64,000 nt of DNA from Rapana venosa (Eukaryota; Mollusca; Gastropoda; Neogastropoda; Muricidae): positions 74,243,646 through 74,307,645 of the forward strand of contig CM054141.1 in assembly GCA_028751875.1 (NCBI GenBank), written 5' to 3'. A model generated the notes under the pieces. That model was not told the DNA's origin. It saw only the letters and a program-made list of their open reading frames with translations, and searched no databases. Below are positions 46,887 through 57,629 of the stretch, piece by piece (within the stretch, counting starts at the first letter, position 1; each line of letters begins with the position of its first letter). Made by a program: the position numbers and the translations under genes.

Positions 46887-47582
46887 TCAGGACAGACAGA
46901 TTGGGCGTTGAGAAGACATGTGGAGAAGGTTTGAGGGAGGCAAAGAGGTTGAAGAAGACAGTGGTGATGGACTATGACTATCAGAGGAAGAGGCTGAGGG
47001 TGATGGTAGAGATATGTGCACTGGAAGAGTAGACAAGGATGGCGAGTCAGGAATGGAAGATGGTAAAAGAACAGGGTCAGTCAGGGGATTTATAGTTTCA
47101 TGAAAATCATTACAAACATCGTGGACAGAACCATTAGAATCACAGACAAAGGATGAAACATCTGGAGGACAAGAGAGTGAAGCAGTGTTGTGGCTGGTGA
47201 CAGTTGTTGCGGTAGTGACGTCAGAAGTGAGGAGGGAGGCAGATGTCGGGGAAGCACGCTGCAGGCGATGACGTATGCCTGCACGTGTTCCTCGTCTGGT
47301 TTTCCGGCGGTGTATTCCGAGGTTTACAATATGTTGTTTGAGTTTATTTTGCATTTGGTGACACCCACTTGAGGAAAAAGCTTTTAATTCTGCAGCAGTC
47401 AGTGTCCTTGCCGAGTAGTGACAAATGCTGGGCAGTGGTGGTGGGGGCGGTTTTGAGTCGTGAATCACGTGCAATTGTGCACGCTGAGGCAGGGTCACAG
47501 TACACAGGGTCACAAAGACCAACACAATCCGGTTAACACAAATCATAGAGTCAACGCAATTTTGAAAATGAATATAAAGCAA
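46887..47582 (-). pseudogene. LINE A N-terminal region, 231-codon frame
   Basis: The longest uninterrupted frame of LINE A. It begins at a Met followed by a hydrophobic stretch and includes HDSKPPPPPLPSICHYSART, then RRKTRRGTRAGIRHRLQR, and a Ser/Pro-rich low-complexity tail (about residues 170-225). The basic R-x-G-x-R-A-G patch before the endonuclease occurs in several animal CR1-group LINEs. I cannot tell whether this is a separate ORF1 or the N-terminal extension of the enzyme protein. No zinc knuckle or RRM is visible. Confidence 0.7.
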
Positions 47583-47751
47583 AGAAAGATTATAAATTGA
47601 AATATGTCAAAAGTCAAATTATATCAATGAAAACTGTTCTAACCGCACAATTCTTGGAGTTGTTACAAACACAATGATATAAAACTTTTCAGGAAGGACG
47701 CCGGAGAAACACACCAATTTCACATTCAAACAGAGAGACACACACACACCA

Positions 47752-47838
47752 TGCACAGTAGGACATGTTTGTCAAGAGAGAAGGCAGATTATCAGGAGTA
47801 TCTGTGCTTTCATTCTGAGAGTCATCGGCATGTATACA
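47752..47838 (-). mobile_element. LINE B, 5'-most remaining segment
   Basis: The minus strand reads HADDSQNESTDTPDNLPSLL followed by TNMSYC, the YADD-box region of the same LINE family. In LINE A the equivalent sequence (44,870-44,945) directly follows the part where LINE B stops at 43,825. LINE B therefore continues here on the far side of LINE A. To the right it is truncated against satellite sequence (acatgtatagtagg, 47,836-47,849). Confidence 0.85.
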
Positions 47839-47849
47839 TGTATAGTAGG

Positions 47850-47853
47850 TTAA
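47850..47853. repeat. TTAA target duplication, left
   Basis: TTAA directly before the left terminus of the MITE. The matching TTAA is at 48,489-48,492. Confidence 0.65.
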
Positions 47854-48488
47854 CTCATTGAGGTTGTTCACTCTCGTTCACTGTGACGTAGATTCGGCAG
47901 AATTACGAATTTTTTAAAATACACTAAGTGAAGTTCAACTCAAGGGGAAAGTACTCAGGCCTGTAGGGCAATCATTTTTCTAAATACAGTTGCTTTCCTT
48001 GACCATAAGCTTGCTTAGTTTTTGTCTGTTGGCCAATTTTGTTTGACATGTCAACAAGTGATATCTTTGGGATTTCAGGCTCTCCAGTGTTATGATTCTT
48101 TAAAAAACCCAATCTATTGTACAAAAAGTGACATCAGATGGATTCAGCCAGCTTCAGGGAACTTTACTTTGGTGAAAAATCATCACATTGCTTCAAGGGG
48201 ACTAGTTAATGAACAGTTCAAGGCATGTAAGATACGCAACCCTGTTTTTCAAAACTTTTTATTTTTCAGCATTCAGTGACATATTTTGAAAATTTGTAAA
48301 AAAAATAAGTACAGTCATCTATTGAAAAACTGTGAAACAATCTCAAAAGAAGACATTGTAAACTTTTCAATGATGTATAATGTGTATGTCATTATTATGT
48401 TGGGTAAGTCTGCTGAATTTTTCAAATATAGCCAAAATCACGCGTCACCACAAAATGGCGGGATCCATTTCACTGCGACTCCATTGAG
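47854..48488. mobile_element. piggyBac-like MITE (about 635 bp)
   Basis: The element is bounded by TTAA on both sides, the target duplication of the piggyBac superfamily. Its termini are imperfect inverted repeats: left ctcattgagg, and the right end read inward on the minus strand ctcaatggag. Both flanks are the acatgtatag satellite, so it interrupts the array. The interior is A/T-rich with an 85-codon plus frame (48,022-48,279) that shows no transposase motif. It is best regarded as a non-autonomous element. Confidence 0.65.
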
Positions 48489-48492
48489 TTAA
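48489..48492. repeat. TTAA target duplication, right
   Basis: Matches 47,850-47,853. Confidence 0.65.
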
Positions 48493-50110
48493 ATCAATTT
48501 GTAGAACATGTATAGCATATAGTCAACCATAGCACATGTATAGAAGGATAAAATCAACCCCATAGTACCTGTATAACAGAATAAAGTCAACCCATATTAC
48601 ATGTCTAGCAGGATAAAGTTAACCCAACATACATGTTAAGTAGGATAAAGTTAGCCCTATAGTACATGTATAGAAGGATAAAGTTTGCCTATAGTACATG
48701 TATAGAAGGATAAAGTTAGCCTATAGTACATGTATAGAAGGATAAAGTTAGCCTATATTACATGTATAGAAGGATAAAGTTAGCCTATAGTACATGTATA
48801 GAAGGATAAAGTTAGCCTATAGTACATGTATAGAAGGATAAAGTTAGCCTATAGTACATGTATAGAAATATAAAGTTAGCCTATAATACCTGTATAGAAG
48901 GATAAAGTTAGCCTATAGTACCTGTATAGAAGGATAAAGTTATCCTATATATAGTACCTGTATAGAAGGATAAAGTTAGCCTATATAGAGTACATGTATA
49001 GAAAGATAAAATTAGCCTATAGTACATGTATAGAAAGATAAAGTTAGTCTATAGTACATGTATAGAAAGATAAAGTTAGTCTATAGTACATGTATAGAAA
49101 GATAAAGTTAGTCTATAGTACATGTATAGAAAGATAAAGTTAGTCTATAGTACATGTATAGAAAGATAAAGTTAGTCTATAGTACATGTATAGAAAGATA
49201 AAGTTAGTCTATAGTACATGTATAGAAAGATAAAGTTAGCCTATAGTACATGTATAGAAAGATAAAGTTAGCCTATAGTACATGTATAGAAGGATAAAGT
49301 TAGCCTATAGTACATGTATAGAAGGATTAAAGTTAGCCTAAAGTACATATACAATAAAATAAAGTCAACCCATAAAACATGTATACCAGGATAAAGTCAA
49401 CAATTATAAAGTCAACCTAATGCATTAATATTGGATTAAGTCAACCTATTGTAAATGTAAGGGACTGAAGTACAGTATGGTAGGATAAAGTCAACCTGTA
49501 AACACATGTCCAGTAGGATAAAGTCAACCATAATACATGTATAGAAGGATAAAGTCAACCATAATACATGTATAGAAGGATAAAGTCAACCTGTAAACAC
49601 ATGTCCAGTAGGATAAAGTCAACCCACATTACATGTATAGAAGGATAAAGTCAACACACAATACATGTATAGAAGGATAAAGTCAACCCACATTACATGT
49701 ATAGAAGGATAAAGTCAACCCACATTACATGTATAGAAGGATAAAGTCAACCCACATTACATGTATAGAAGGATAAAGTCAACCCCATTACATGTATAGA
49801 AGGATAATAGTCACACCCACATTACCATGTATAGAAGGATTAAAGTCAACCCACATTACATGTATAGAAGGATAAAGTCAACCCACATTACATGTATAGA
49901 AGGATAAAGTCAACCCACATTACATGTATAGAAGGATAAAGTCAACCCACATTACATGTATAGAAGGATAAAGTCAACACACAATACATGTATAGAAGGA
50001 TAAAGTCAACCCACATTACATGTATAGAAGGATAAAGTCAACCCACATTACATGTATAGAAGGATAAAGTCAACCCATTGTACATGTAAAGTTAACGCAT
50101 AGTACATGTG
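48493..50110. repeat. Satellite superfamily, 32-bp variant (right block)
   Basis: Continuation of the array left of the insertions. Subblocks in order: mixed units (48,505-48,650), agcctatagtacatgtatag followed by aaggataaagtt (48,650-49,345), diverged units (49,345-49,620), then cccacattacatgtatagaa followed by ggataaagtcaa (49,620-50,085). Period 32 throughout with few indels. No coding content. Confidence 0.95.
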
Positions 50111-50114
50111 TAGT

Positions 50115-51090
50115 AGGGTGATCTACTGCTGACACCTCAATGTAGTACTACTGTACATACTGCCTGTCCACCAGTTCTTACAGTATTACCACTGTGACTA
50201 ATGCAACACCACAATGTAGTAACTGTACATACTGCCATGTCTACCAGTTCTAAGTATTATACCACTGTGAAACTACTGCTACACCACAATGTAGTACTAC
50301 TGTACATACTGCCTGTCTACCAGTTCTTAAGTACTTTACCACTGTGAACTACAGCTGACACCACAATGTAGTACTACTATACATACTGCCTGTCTACCAG
50401 TTCTTAAGTACTTTACCACTGTGAACTACTGCTAACACCACAATGTAGTACTACTGTACATACTGCCTGTCTACCAGTTCTTAAGTACTTTACCACTGTG
50501 AACTACAGCTGACACCACAATGTAGTACTACTATACATACTGCCTGTCTACCAGTTCTTAAGTACTTTACCACTGTGAACTACAGCTAACACCACAATGT
50601 AGTACTACTGTACATACTGCCTGTCCACCAGTTCTTAAGTACTTTACCACTGTGATCTACTGCTGACACCACAATGTAGTACTACTGTACATACTGCCTG
50701 TCTACCAGTTCTTAAGTACTTTACCACTGTGAACTACTGCTGACACCACAATGTAGTACTACTATACATACTGCCTGTCTACCAGTTCTTAAGTACTTTA
50801 CCACTGTGAACTACAGCTAACACCACAATGTAGTACTACTGTACATACTGCCTGTCTACCAGTTCTTAAGTACTTTACCACTGTGAACTACAGCTAACAC
50901 CACAATGTAGTACTACTGTACATACTGCCTGTCCACCAGTTCTTAGTACTTTACACTGTGATCTATGCTGACACCAAATGTAGTACTACTGTACATACTG
51001 CCTGTCTACAGTTCTTAGTACTTTCCACTGTTACTACAGCTAACACAATGTAGTACTATGTAACATACTGCCTGTCATACCAGTTTCTTT
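50115..51090. repeat. Satellite, 77-bp unit, about 12-13 copies
   Basis: Unit words in order are ctactgctgacaccacaatg, tagtactactgtacatactg, cctgtctaccagttcttaag and tactttaccactgtgaa. Central copies are nearly identical. The outermost copies on both sides carry deletions. Confidence 0.96.
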
Positions 51091-51380
51091 TTGCCTTCGT
51101 CAGCCTTTCCAAATTTAACTCACACTTTTCCTTTAATACATCTTTCTCTCTATGTTCTTGTTTCCATGGAAATTCAACCACACTGTCCCAAAAATAATAT
51201 CCTTTCTCTTGATTCTGTATTCCATGGAAATTCAACACACACACTTCCATAAATATTACTTCTTCTTGTTTCGTTTCTATTTCATGCTAAGTATTCTCAC
51301 TGTTTGTACCGTTTCCATAGAAATACAATACTCACTGCCCATCCCTCTTACTGTTCTTTGTTGTTGTTTCCTTGGAAACA
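51091..51380. other. Spacer with partial duplication
   Basis: tccatggaaattcaacacaca-type words occur twice at about 51,162 and 51,220, with a diverged third at 51,314. No gene. The 100-codon frame 51,152-51,454 continues into the next array and has no domain. Confidence 0.55.
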
Positions 51381-51384
51381 TCAT

Positions 51385-51730
51385 CCTTATGAACATGACA
51401 AAACCATTACATCATCCATCTGAACATGAGAAAACTGTTACATCATCCATATGAACATAACAAAACCGTTACATCATCCATATGAACATAACAAAACCGT
51501 TACATCGTCCATATGAACATGACAAAACCCATTACATCATCCATATGAGCATGACAAACCAATTACATCATCCACGAGAACATGACAAAACAATTACATC
51601 AACCATATGAACATAAGAAAACCATTACGTCACCCATACGGACATGACAAAACCATTACATCATCCATACAAACATGACAAAACCATTACATCATCCATA
51701 CAAACATGACAAAACCATCACATCATCCCC
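51385..51730. repeat. Minisatellite, 31-bp unit, about 11 copies
   Basis: Unit words are catccatatgaacatgacaa and aaccattacat. Confidence 0.95.
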
Positions 51731-51875
51731 ACAGGAATATAAGAGCACTAATGCACTTCACCCAACTGAAGCTCAACACCTGATACAATGCCATGTGCAT
51801 GAGCACAGGATACACCCAGTGTGACAGCTTGGTGACTGCTACTTTCAAAGCATTACCACACAATCTTGTACCAAC
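51731..51875. other. Short unassigned spacer
   Basis: No feature seen. Confidence 0.5.
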
Positions 51876-52123
51876 AATTTATTATTTTATTTTTTATTAT
51901 TTTTAATTTTTATTTTATACCATTTTAAGTCACAGATTTCTCTCTCAAATTTGACTGCCCTCCCCGGGATAGGCGTCGCCACAAGAAACAGCCACCTTTT
52001 TTCTTGTCTGAAAAGTATTTGTTTCCCTATGAGAGTGGGTTTTTTTCTAAGAATTTTGCCAGGGACAACTCTCTTGTTGCCGTGGGTTCTTTTACGTGCG
52101 CTGAAAATTTTGTGTAACACACG

Positions 52124-52154
<31 letters not shown>

Positions 52155-52290
52155 TAACGCCCAGACCACCACTCATGGTCTAATGGATGGGGAAAAATGT
52201 CGGGCCCAAACAGGATACGAACCATCGCACACACCCGAACTGGACTTTTCGCATTCTAGACAGGTGCGTTACCTCTAGACCACCGATCCA
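51876..52290 (-). mobile_element. tRNA-derived SINE, antisense
   Basis: The minus strand from 52,290 starts tggatcggtggtctagaggt. ggtctagagg (52,281-52,272) is A-box-like, followed by acgcacc and, after a longer than normal gap, a B-box-like ggttcgtatcc (52,223-52,213). The body (52,210-51,930) has no coding frame. The 3' end is an A/T-rich tail (51,880-51,920). The split promoter marks it as tRNA-derived. The 415-bp length and decayed box spacing argue against a functional tRNA gene. No clear target duplication. Confidence 0.8.
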
Positions 52291-52294
52291 CAAT

Positions 52295-53040
52295 ATCACC
52301 TATTGCAGTTTTCACACATAACAACACAACACATTACAACACTGTTTCCAACAAACAATATAATCTATGCCAGTTCTAAAAGGAGGCACCACATTCTTTT
52401 ACAAACAATATTGTTGATGCCAGTTTTCATACATAACAACAGTCTTTCACAAACAACATCATCTATGCCACTCTCAATACAAAGCAACAGTCTTACCCAT
52501 CTAGGCCAGTTCCAATGAACACACAGCAACAGTCCTTCACACGTTATCATCTAGGCCAGTTCCAATACATAACAACACTTTTCCAATACATAACTAACAA
52601 CAGTCCTTCACACGTTATCATCTAGGCCAGTTCCAATACATAACAACACTTTTCCAATACATAACTAACAACAGTCCTTCACACGTTATCATCTAGGCCA
52701 GTTCCAATACATAACAACACTTTTCCAATACATAACAACAGTCTTTCACACATTATCATCTAGGCCAGTTCCAATACATAACAAGTCTTTCACACGTTAT
52801 CATCTAGGTTACTTCCAATACATAACAACACTTTTCCAATACATAACAACACTTTTCCAATACATAACAACACTTTTCCAATACATAACAACACTTTTCC
52901 AATACATAACAACAGTCTTTCACAAGTTATCATCTAGGCCAGTTCCAATACATAACAACAGTCTTTCACACATTGTCATCTAGGTTACTTCCAATACATA
53001 ACAACACAGTCTTTCACATATACAATCATTTGGGCCAGTT
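52295..53040. repeat. Compound minisatellite, about 67-bp unit with 21-bp subunit
   Basis: The longer unit contains gttatcatctaggccagttc, caatacataacaacactttt and caacagtctttcacac. The subunit acttttccaatacataacaa(c) expands independently to five tandem copies at 52,827-52,912. Confidence 0.92.
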
Positions 53041-53370
53041 GAGATCCACAACTAAACTAACAGTGCTCCACAAAGCAGGCCATGAGCTGTGTGTCAGCAG
53101 GAGACAGGGGTTTGGGGCAGTGTGGTCCGGTGTAAAGTGTGGTGTAGTGAGTGGGGGTGTAGTGTGGTGGTAAGGTGGGGGTGTGGTGTGGTGTGGGTGT
53201 GTAGTGGTGGTGGTGTAGTGGTGGTGGTGTGGTGGAGGTGCACAGTGACCAACTCAAGTCTCTTGTCAGCTACAGCCAGCCATCACCTCAGCATGAAACA
53301 CTGAGAACATTTTGCTAGTCAAAGGTGATAACACTTTGTGGACAGTAAACCACACAAACACAAAATAACA
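53041..53370. other. Spacer with GT/GGT-rich stretch
   Basis: 53,110-53,240 is rich in gtggt and gggtgt words. Frames on both strands over it are low complexity. Confidence 0.6.
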
Positions 53371-53640
53371 AAACACCCTTTCTTGTAAAGAGTGTTTTTT
53401 AAAAAGCCCACCCAAAATCTGTCTCATAATGAATTGGGGAAATAAGAGGCAAAATTTCCCATAAACGGTGACAAAACAAATATGTAAATTACATACCAGA
53501 AATCAAACGATGTGTGCCAAGTGTATATGACGGTAAAAACACTGATATGTCAGCCACTCTGTAGCTATGATGAGAATGCATATGAACTGTATAATATAGT
53601 GACAATCACCAGTGTGCCAGTCACACTATACGAGTAATAA
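53371..53640. other. Unassigned DNA
   Basis: Nothing recognised. Confidence 0.5.
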
Positions 53641-53900
53641 AGGTGATGTGGTGGCAGTCACCACAGAGTAATAAGGGTGGGGAGTAATGAGGATGATGAG
53701 GTGATAATAATGATAATAATGTATGGAATTTATATAGCGCTGAATCTTGTAAAGCAACAAATCAAAGCGCTCAGATAATAACCAGAAAGTAATGCTATAT
53801 GGTGACAGTCACCAGGGAGTAATGAGGATGTGGTGACATTCGCCAGTAAGGAGGATGTGGTGACACCAAAAAAGACGATGTGGTGACAGTGTAAAGAGTA
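53641..53900. repeat. Short minisatellite split by a LINE tail
   Basis: gaggatgtggtgacagtcac and agtaat words recur on both sides of the LINE 3' tail at 53,703-53,776, about six units of roughly 30-35 bp. Confidence 0.65.
53703..53776 (-). mobile_element. LINE 3' tail, extremely 5'-truncated L2/CR1-like copy
   Basis: gataataatgataataatgta followed by tggaatttatatagcgctga, atcttgtaaag and caaatcaaagcgct is the terminal signature of LINEs A and B, with nothing upstream. At about 75 bp it is one of the shortest detectable insertions of the family. Confidence 0.85.
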
Positions 53901-54185
53901 TGAAATGCGAGTACTACTATAAAAACAACTGACATTGGAGTATGTTAGCAATCAATAAATCATGTCTAAACTGCTGGCTCAACATCATGTTGTATAATAA
54001 GTTTGCATAACAGCCTAAAGCAATGCACAGGTGATATAGAAGGCATAATCACAATATGTATTCTATACACATGTCAAATGAGCAGATAATGCTAGAATGT
54101 GGCTATATTGACAATACATATGAAATGTGCAGTAAGCAGTTGTGGCTAACACAATGTGTTAATGAATATTGCAAACTGTAAATTG
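53901..54185. other. Unassigned AT-rich spacer
   Basis: No feature seen apart from loose similarity to the following satellite near 54,140-54,185 (cagttgtggctaac). Confidence 0.5.
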
Positions 54186-55965
54186 CAGTGATACAAAAAC
54201 AGCATGTGGCTAACCATGTGTATATCATATTAGCAACTGTTGACAGTGAAGCAGTTGTGGCTAACCATGTGTGTATATCATACTTAGCAACTGTTGACAG
54301 TGAAGCAGTTGTGGCTAACCATGTGTGTATATCATACTTAGCAACTGTTGACAGTGAAGCAGTTGTGGCTAACCATGTGTGTATATCATACTTAGCAACT
54401 GTTGACAGTGAAGCAGTTGTGGCTAACCATGTGTGTGTAACGTTACATGACTTTGCTAAACATGTATGTTACTGTTGACAGTGAAGCAGTTGTGGCTAAA
54501 CCATGTGGTATATCATACTTAGCAACTGTTGACAGTGAAGCAGTTGTGGCTAACCAGTGTATGTCATATACATGTTGACAGTGAAGCAGTTGTGGCTAAA
54601 CACTGTAGTGTATTGTCTACTTAATACTGTTGACAGTGAAGCAGTTGTGGCTAAACCATGTGTATGCATACTTAAACTGTTGACAGTGAAGCAGCTGTGG
54701 CTAAACATAGTGTATGTATAAACTGTTGACAGTGAAGCAGTTGTGGCTAACCATATGTGTATATCATACTTACCAACTGTTGACAGTGAAGCAGTTGTGG
54801 CTAAACAAACGTGTATGTTAACTGTTTACAGTGAAGCAGTTGTGGCTAAACACAGTGTATGTTAACTGTTGACAGTGAAGCAGCTGTGGCTAAACATGTG
54901 TATGTTAACTGTTGACAGTGAAGCAGCTGTGGCTTAACACATGTGTATGTTAACTGTTTACAGTGAAGCAGTTGTGGCTAAACATGTGTATGTTAACAGT
55001 TTACAGTGGAGCAGTTGTGGCTAAGTGTATGTTAACTGTTGACAGTGAAGCAGTTGTGGCTAAACATGTAGTATGTTAACTGTTGACAGGGGAAGCAGTT
55101 GTGGCTAAACACAAGTGTATGTTAACTGTTGGCAGTGAAGCAGTTGTGGCTAACATAGTGTATGTTAACTGTTGACAGTGAAGCAGTTGTGGCTAACCAT
55201 ATGTGTATGTTAACTTTGCGTGAACTGTGTGTGACTAACTGTGCACAGTGAAGCAGTTGTGGCTAAACATGTGTATGTTAACTGTTGACAGTGAAGCAGT
55301 TGTGGCTATGTGTATGTTAACTGTTGACAGTGAAGCAGTTGTGGCTTAACATATATGTATGTTAACTGTTGACAGTGAAGCAGTTGTGGCTAAACATGTG
55401 TATGTTAACTGTTGACAGTGAAGCAGTTGTGGCTATGTGTATGTTAACTGTTGACAGTGAAGCAGTTGTGGCTAAACATATGTGTATGTTAACTGTTGAC
55501 AGTGAAGCAGTTGTGGCTAACAACATGTGTATGTTAACTGTTGACAGTGAAGCAGTTGTGGCTAAACACAAGTGTATGTTAACTGTTGACAGTGAAGCAG
55601 TTGTGGCTAAACATATGTGTATGTTAACTGTTGACAGTGAAGCAGTTGTGGCTAAACACAAGTGTATGTTAACTGTTGACAGTGAAGCAGTTGTGGCTAA
55701 ACATATGTTAACTGTTGACAGTGAAGCAGTTGTGGCTAAACACAAGTGTGTGTTAACGGTTGACAGTGAAGCAGTTGTGGCTAAACATACGTGTATGTTA
55801 ACTGTTGACAGTGAAGCAGTGTGGCTAAACACAAGTGTATGTTAACTGTTGACAGTGAAGCAGTTGTGGCTAAACATACGTATGTTAACTGTTGACAGTG
55901 AAGCAGTTGTGGCTAAACACAAGTGCATGTTAACAGTGAAGCAGTTGTGGCTAAACAAAGGAACA
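54186..55965. repeat. Satellite, 45-54-bp unit, about 38 copies
   Basis: The core is gttgacagtgaagcagttgt followed by ggctaa. Units at 54,235-54,440 are 54 bp with a gtatatcatacttagcaact insert and are virtually identical. From about 54,800 the unit shortens to about 40-45 bp (atgttaact before the core). Because 54 and 45 are multiples of three, long frames open on both strands (54,188-54,478 plus; 55,362-55,845 both strands). They translate one repeat motif and are not genes. Confidence 0.97.
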
Positions 55966-56235
55966 TGGAAGACACAAATGGTAGGTGTTTTAAGTGTGTG
56001 AGTGCAAGTCTTTTTTTTCTATTCTTTTATTTCAAGGATAATAGAACAAGCACTTGTGCTTTGTTACATTCAGTCCCTGAGTGCATGTAGTTTTGTCAAT
56101 GCCGTCATCTATTCCCACTGGTACAAAATGGCCCACTCTTCCAAAAAGCTGAACAGGTTATAGCATGTGCGCATGATCTGACTGTTCATATTCAGAGCCC
56201 TGGTTTGAAGTCTCACCTGAAGGACTTTTGGGTGT
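55966..56235. other. Unassigned DNA
   Basis: No feature recognised. Confidence 0.5.
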
Positions 56236-56236
56236 G

Positions 56237-56316
<80 letters not shown>

Positions 56317-56317
56317 A
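56236..56317. repeat. (CT)n-(AT)n microsatellite
   Basis: About 57 bases of ctctct pass into about 24 bases of tatata. Confidence 0.97.
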
Positions 56318-56329
56318 TTGTGAAGACAT

Positions 56330-56890
56330 GGGCCTCAAGATAGGTGGCAGAAACATAACCACACCTGCACTCTGCTGATGCTACAGCACTGCTAGCTGAT
56401 AACATGACCAGCATGAAGAGAGTGTGACACAGCGCAGATGTCACAGGAAGAAGAGCCCGTATGAAGCTCAATGCCCAAAAGTGCTGCATGTTGCCAGAAC
56501 CAGCTGCCAAACACAGCATGGAATAATAAAGACTGACAAAACTTATGTCAACTTTCAATATCTCAGCTCAGTCCAAACAAATGATGGATCATGTACCAAG
56601 GACATAAAGACAAGAAGAGGCAGTAGAATTATCAAAGTAGAATTATCACACTGAACAACATTTGGAAAGATAGCAACATTCCTTACCAGCTGAAAATGAA
56701 AATGCAATGCTTAGTATGGCCTGTCATGCTACATGGCTGTGAATCCTGGACACAGAGAAAAGACGATGGAAAAAAAGATTCAAAGCAGCTGAGATGTGGT
56801 GGTTTTTTTAGAAGGCTGCTCAGTCAGTTGGACAGATAAAAAAAATTAAATGAAAGCATATTACATGAATTGGGAGCAACAAGAACGCTG
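56330..56890 (+). mobile_element. RTE-like LINE fragment, sense
   Basis: Plus-strand readings in two frames give YVNFQYLSSVQTNDGSCTKD (56,541-56,600), equivalent to the F-x-Y-L-G-S strand with the usual N-D-G-x-x-x-x-D-I. Next come LNNIWKDSN and IPYQLKMK (56,653-56,700) and VMLHGCESWTQRK (56,719-56,760), then AAEMWWF (56,788-56,808). These are the RT thumb and connection of an RTE-like element, a different subfamily from 28,150-29,240. The fragment lacks the catalytic palm and is frameshifted. Confidence 0.8.
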
Positions 56891-57060
56891 GAGGTGCCTG
56901 TACATTGCACAATGACTGCAGCTGACCGACTGACTGCTCGCCTGCCGCCACAGGCATAGTTTCCACACATGAGTCCTGTATTCACCAATGTGTGCTAGAA
57001 CTTGTGGGGATGCAGGATGTTTCAGAGGTGCCATGATACTGGCCACATGGGTGCCATTTG
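56891..57060. other. Possible LINE 3' flank
   Basis: Unassigned sequence between the RTE fragment and the satellites. It may be the 3' end of that LINE. Confidence 0.35.
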
Positions 57061-57061
57061 A

Positions 57062-57480
57062 TACATAGACCACATGTGTGCCACTGATTCATGAACACTA
57101 TGGTGCTGTCTGTGAACCACTTGGTGCATTGATACATGTAGACCACTAGGGTGCCATTGATACATGTAGACCACTAGGGTGCCACTGATACATGTAGACC
57201 ACTAGGGTGCCACTGATACATGTAGACCACTAGGGTGCCACTGTAGACCACTAGGGTGCCATTGATACATGTAGACCACTAGGGTGCCACTGATACATGT
57301 AGACCACTAGGGTGCCATTGATACATGTAGACCACTAGGGTGCCACTGATACATGTAGACCACTAGGGTGCCAGCTGTAGACCACTAGGGTGCCACTGAT
57401 ACATGTAGACCACTAGGGTGCCACTGTAGACCACTAGGGTGCCACTGATACATGTAGACCACTAGGTGCCGACTGTAGTA
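57062..57480. repeat. Satellite S28, first block
   Basis: About 15 units of ccactagggtgccactgata followed by catgtaga (28 bp), some shortened to ccactagggtgccactgtag forms. Confidence 0.95.
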
Positions 57481-57625
57481 GGTCCACTGTGACACTAGGG
57501 TGCATGATAATGTCACTGTAGGTGATACTGTAACATTAAGTCACTGGTAGGTGTATGTGACATTAAACAGTCACCGTAGATGTACTGTGACATAAACAGT
57601 AACCTGTAGGGTGACTGAGTAGACA
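57481..57625. repeat. Satellite S30, first block (degenerate)
   Basis: Four to five diverged units related to gtaggtgtactgtgacataa followed by acagtcact. Confidence 0.75.
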
Positions 57626-57629
57626 CACT

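Larger units (their letters stand above)
43826..47750 (-). mobile_element. LINE A: near full-length L2/CR1-like LINE
   Basis: About 3.9 kb on the minus strand, inserted into LINE B. The 3' end is an ATT microsatellite (43,826-43,852), then atggaatttatatagcacct and aatcaaagcgctt. Upstream come a CA-rich 3' untranslated segment, the LINE C-terminal region, reverse transcriptase, an apurinic-type endonuclease and an N-terminal region. Coding is broken by frameshifts near 44,540, 45,193 and 45,880, within the endonuclease, and by an in-frame TAA at about 44,853. The element is therefore a dead copy, though well preserved. The exact 5' end (47,600-47,752) is not resolved. Confidence 0.9.

Noticed and set aside
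48022..48279. piggyBac transposase fragment in the MITE
   Set aside because: The 85-codon frame shows none of the catalytic or cysteine-rich features of that family, so the element is treated as non-autonomous.
52213..52290. tRNA gene on the minus strand
   Set aside because: A- and B-box-like words are present but too far apart. No full cloverleaf can be drawn, and the sequence continues into a SINE body.
55362..55845. 156-158-codon frames on both strands
   Set aside because: Artefact of satellite units divisible by three; no non-repeat sequence is included.
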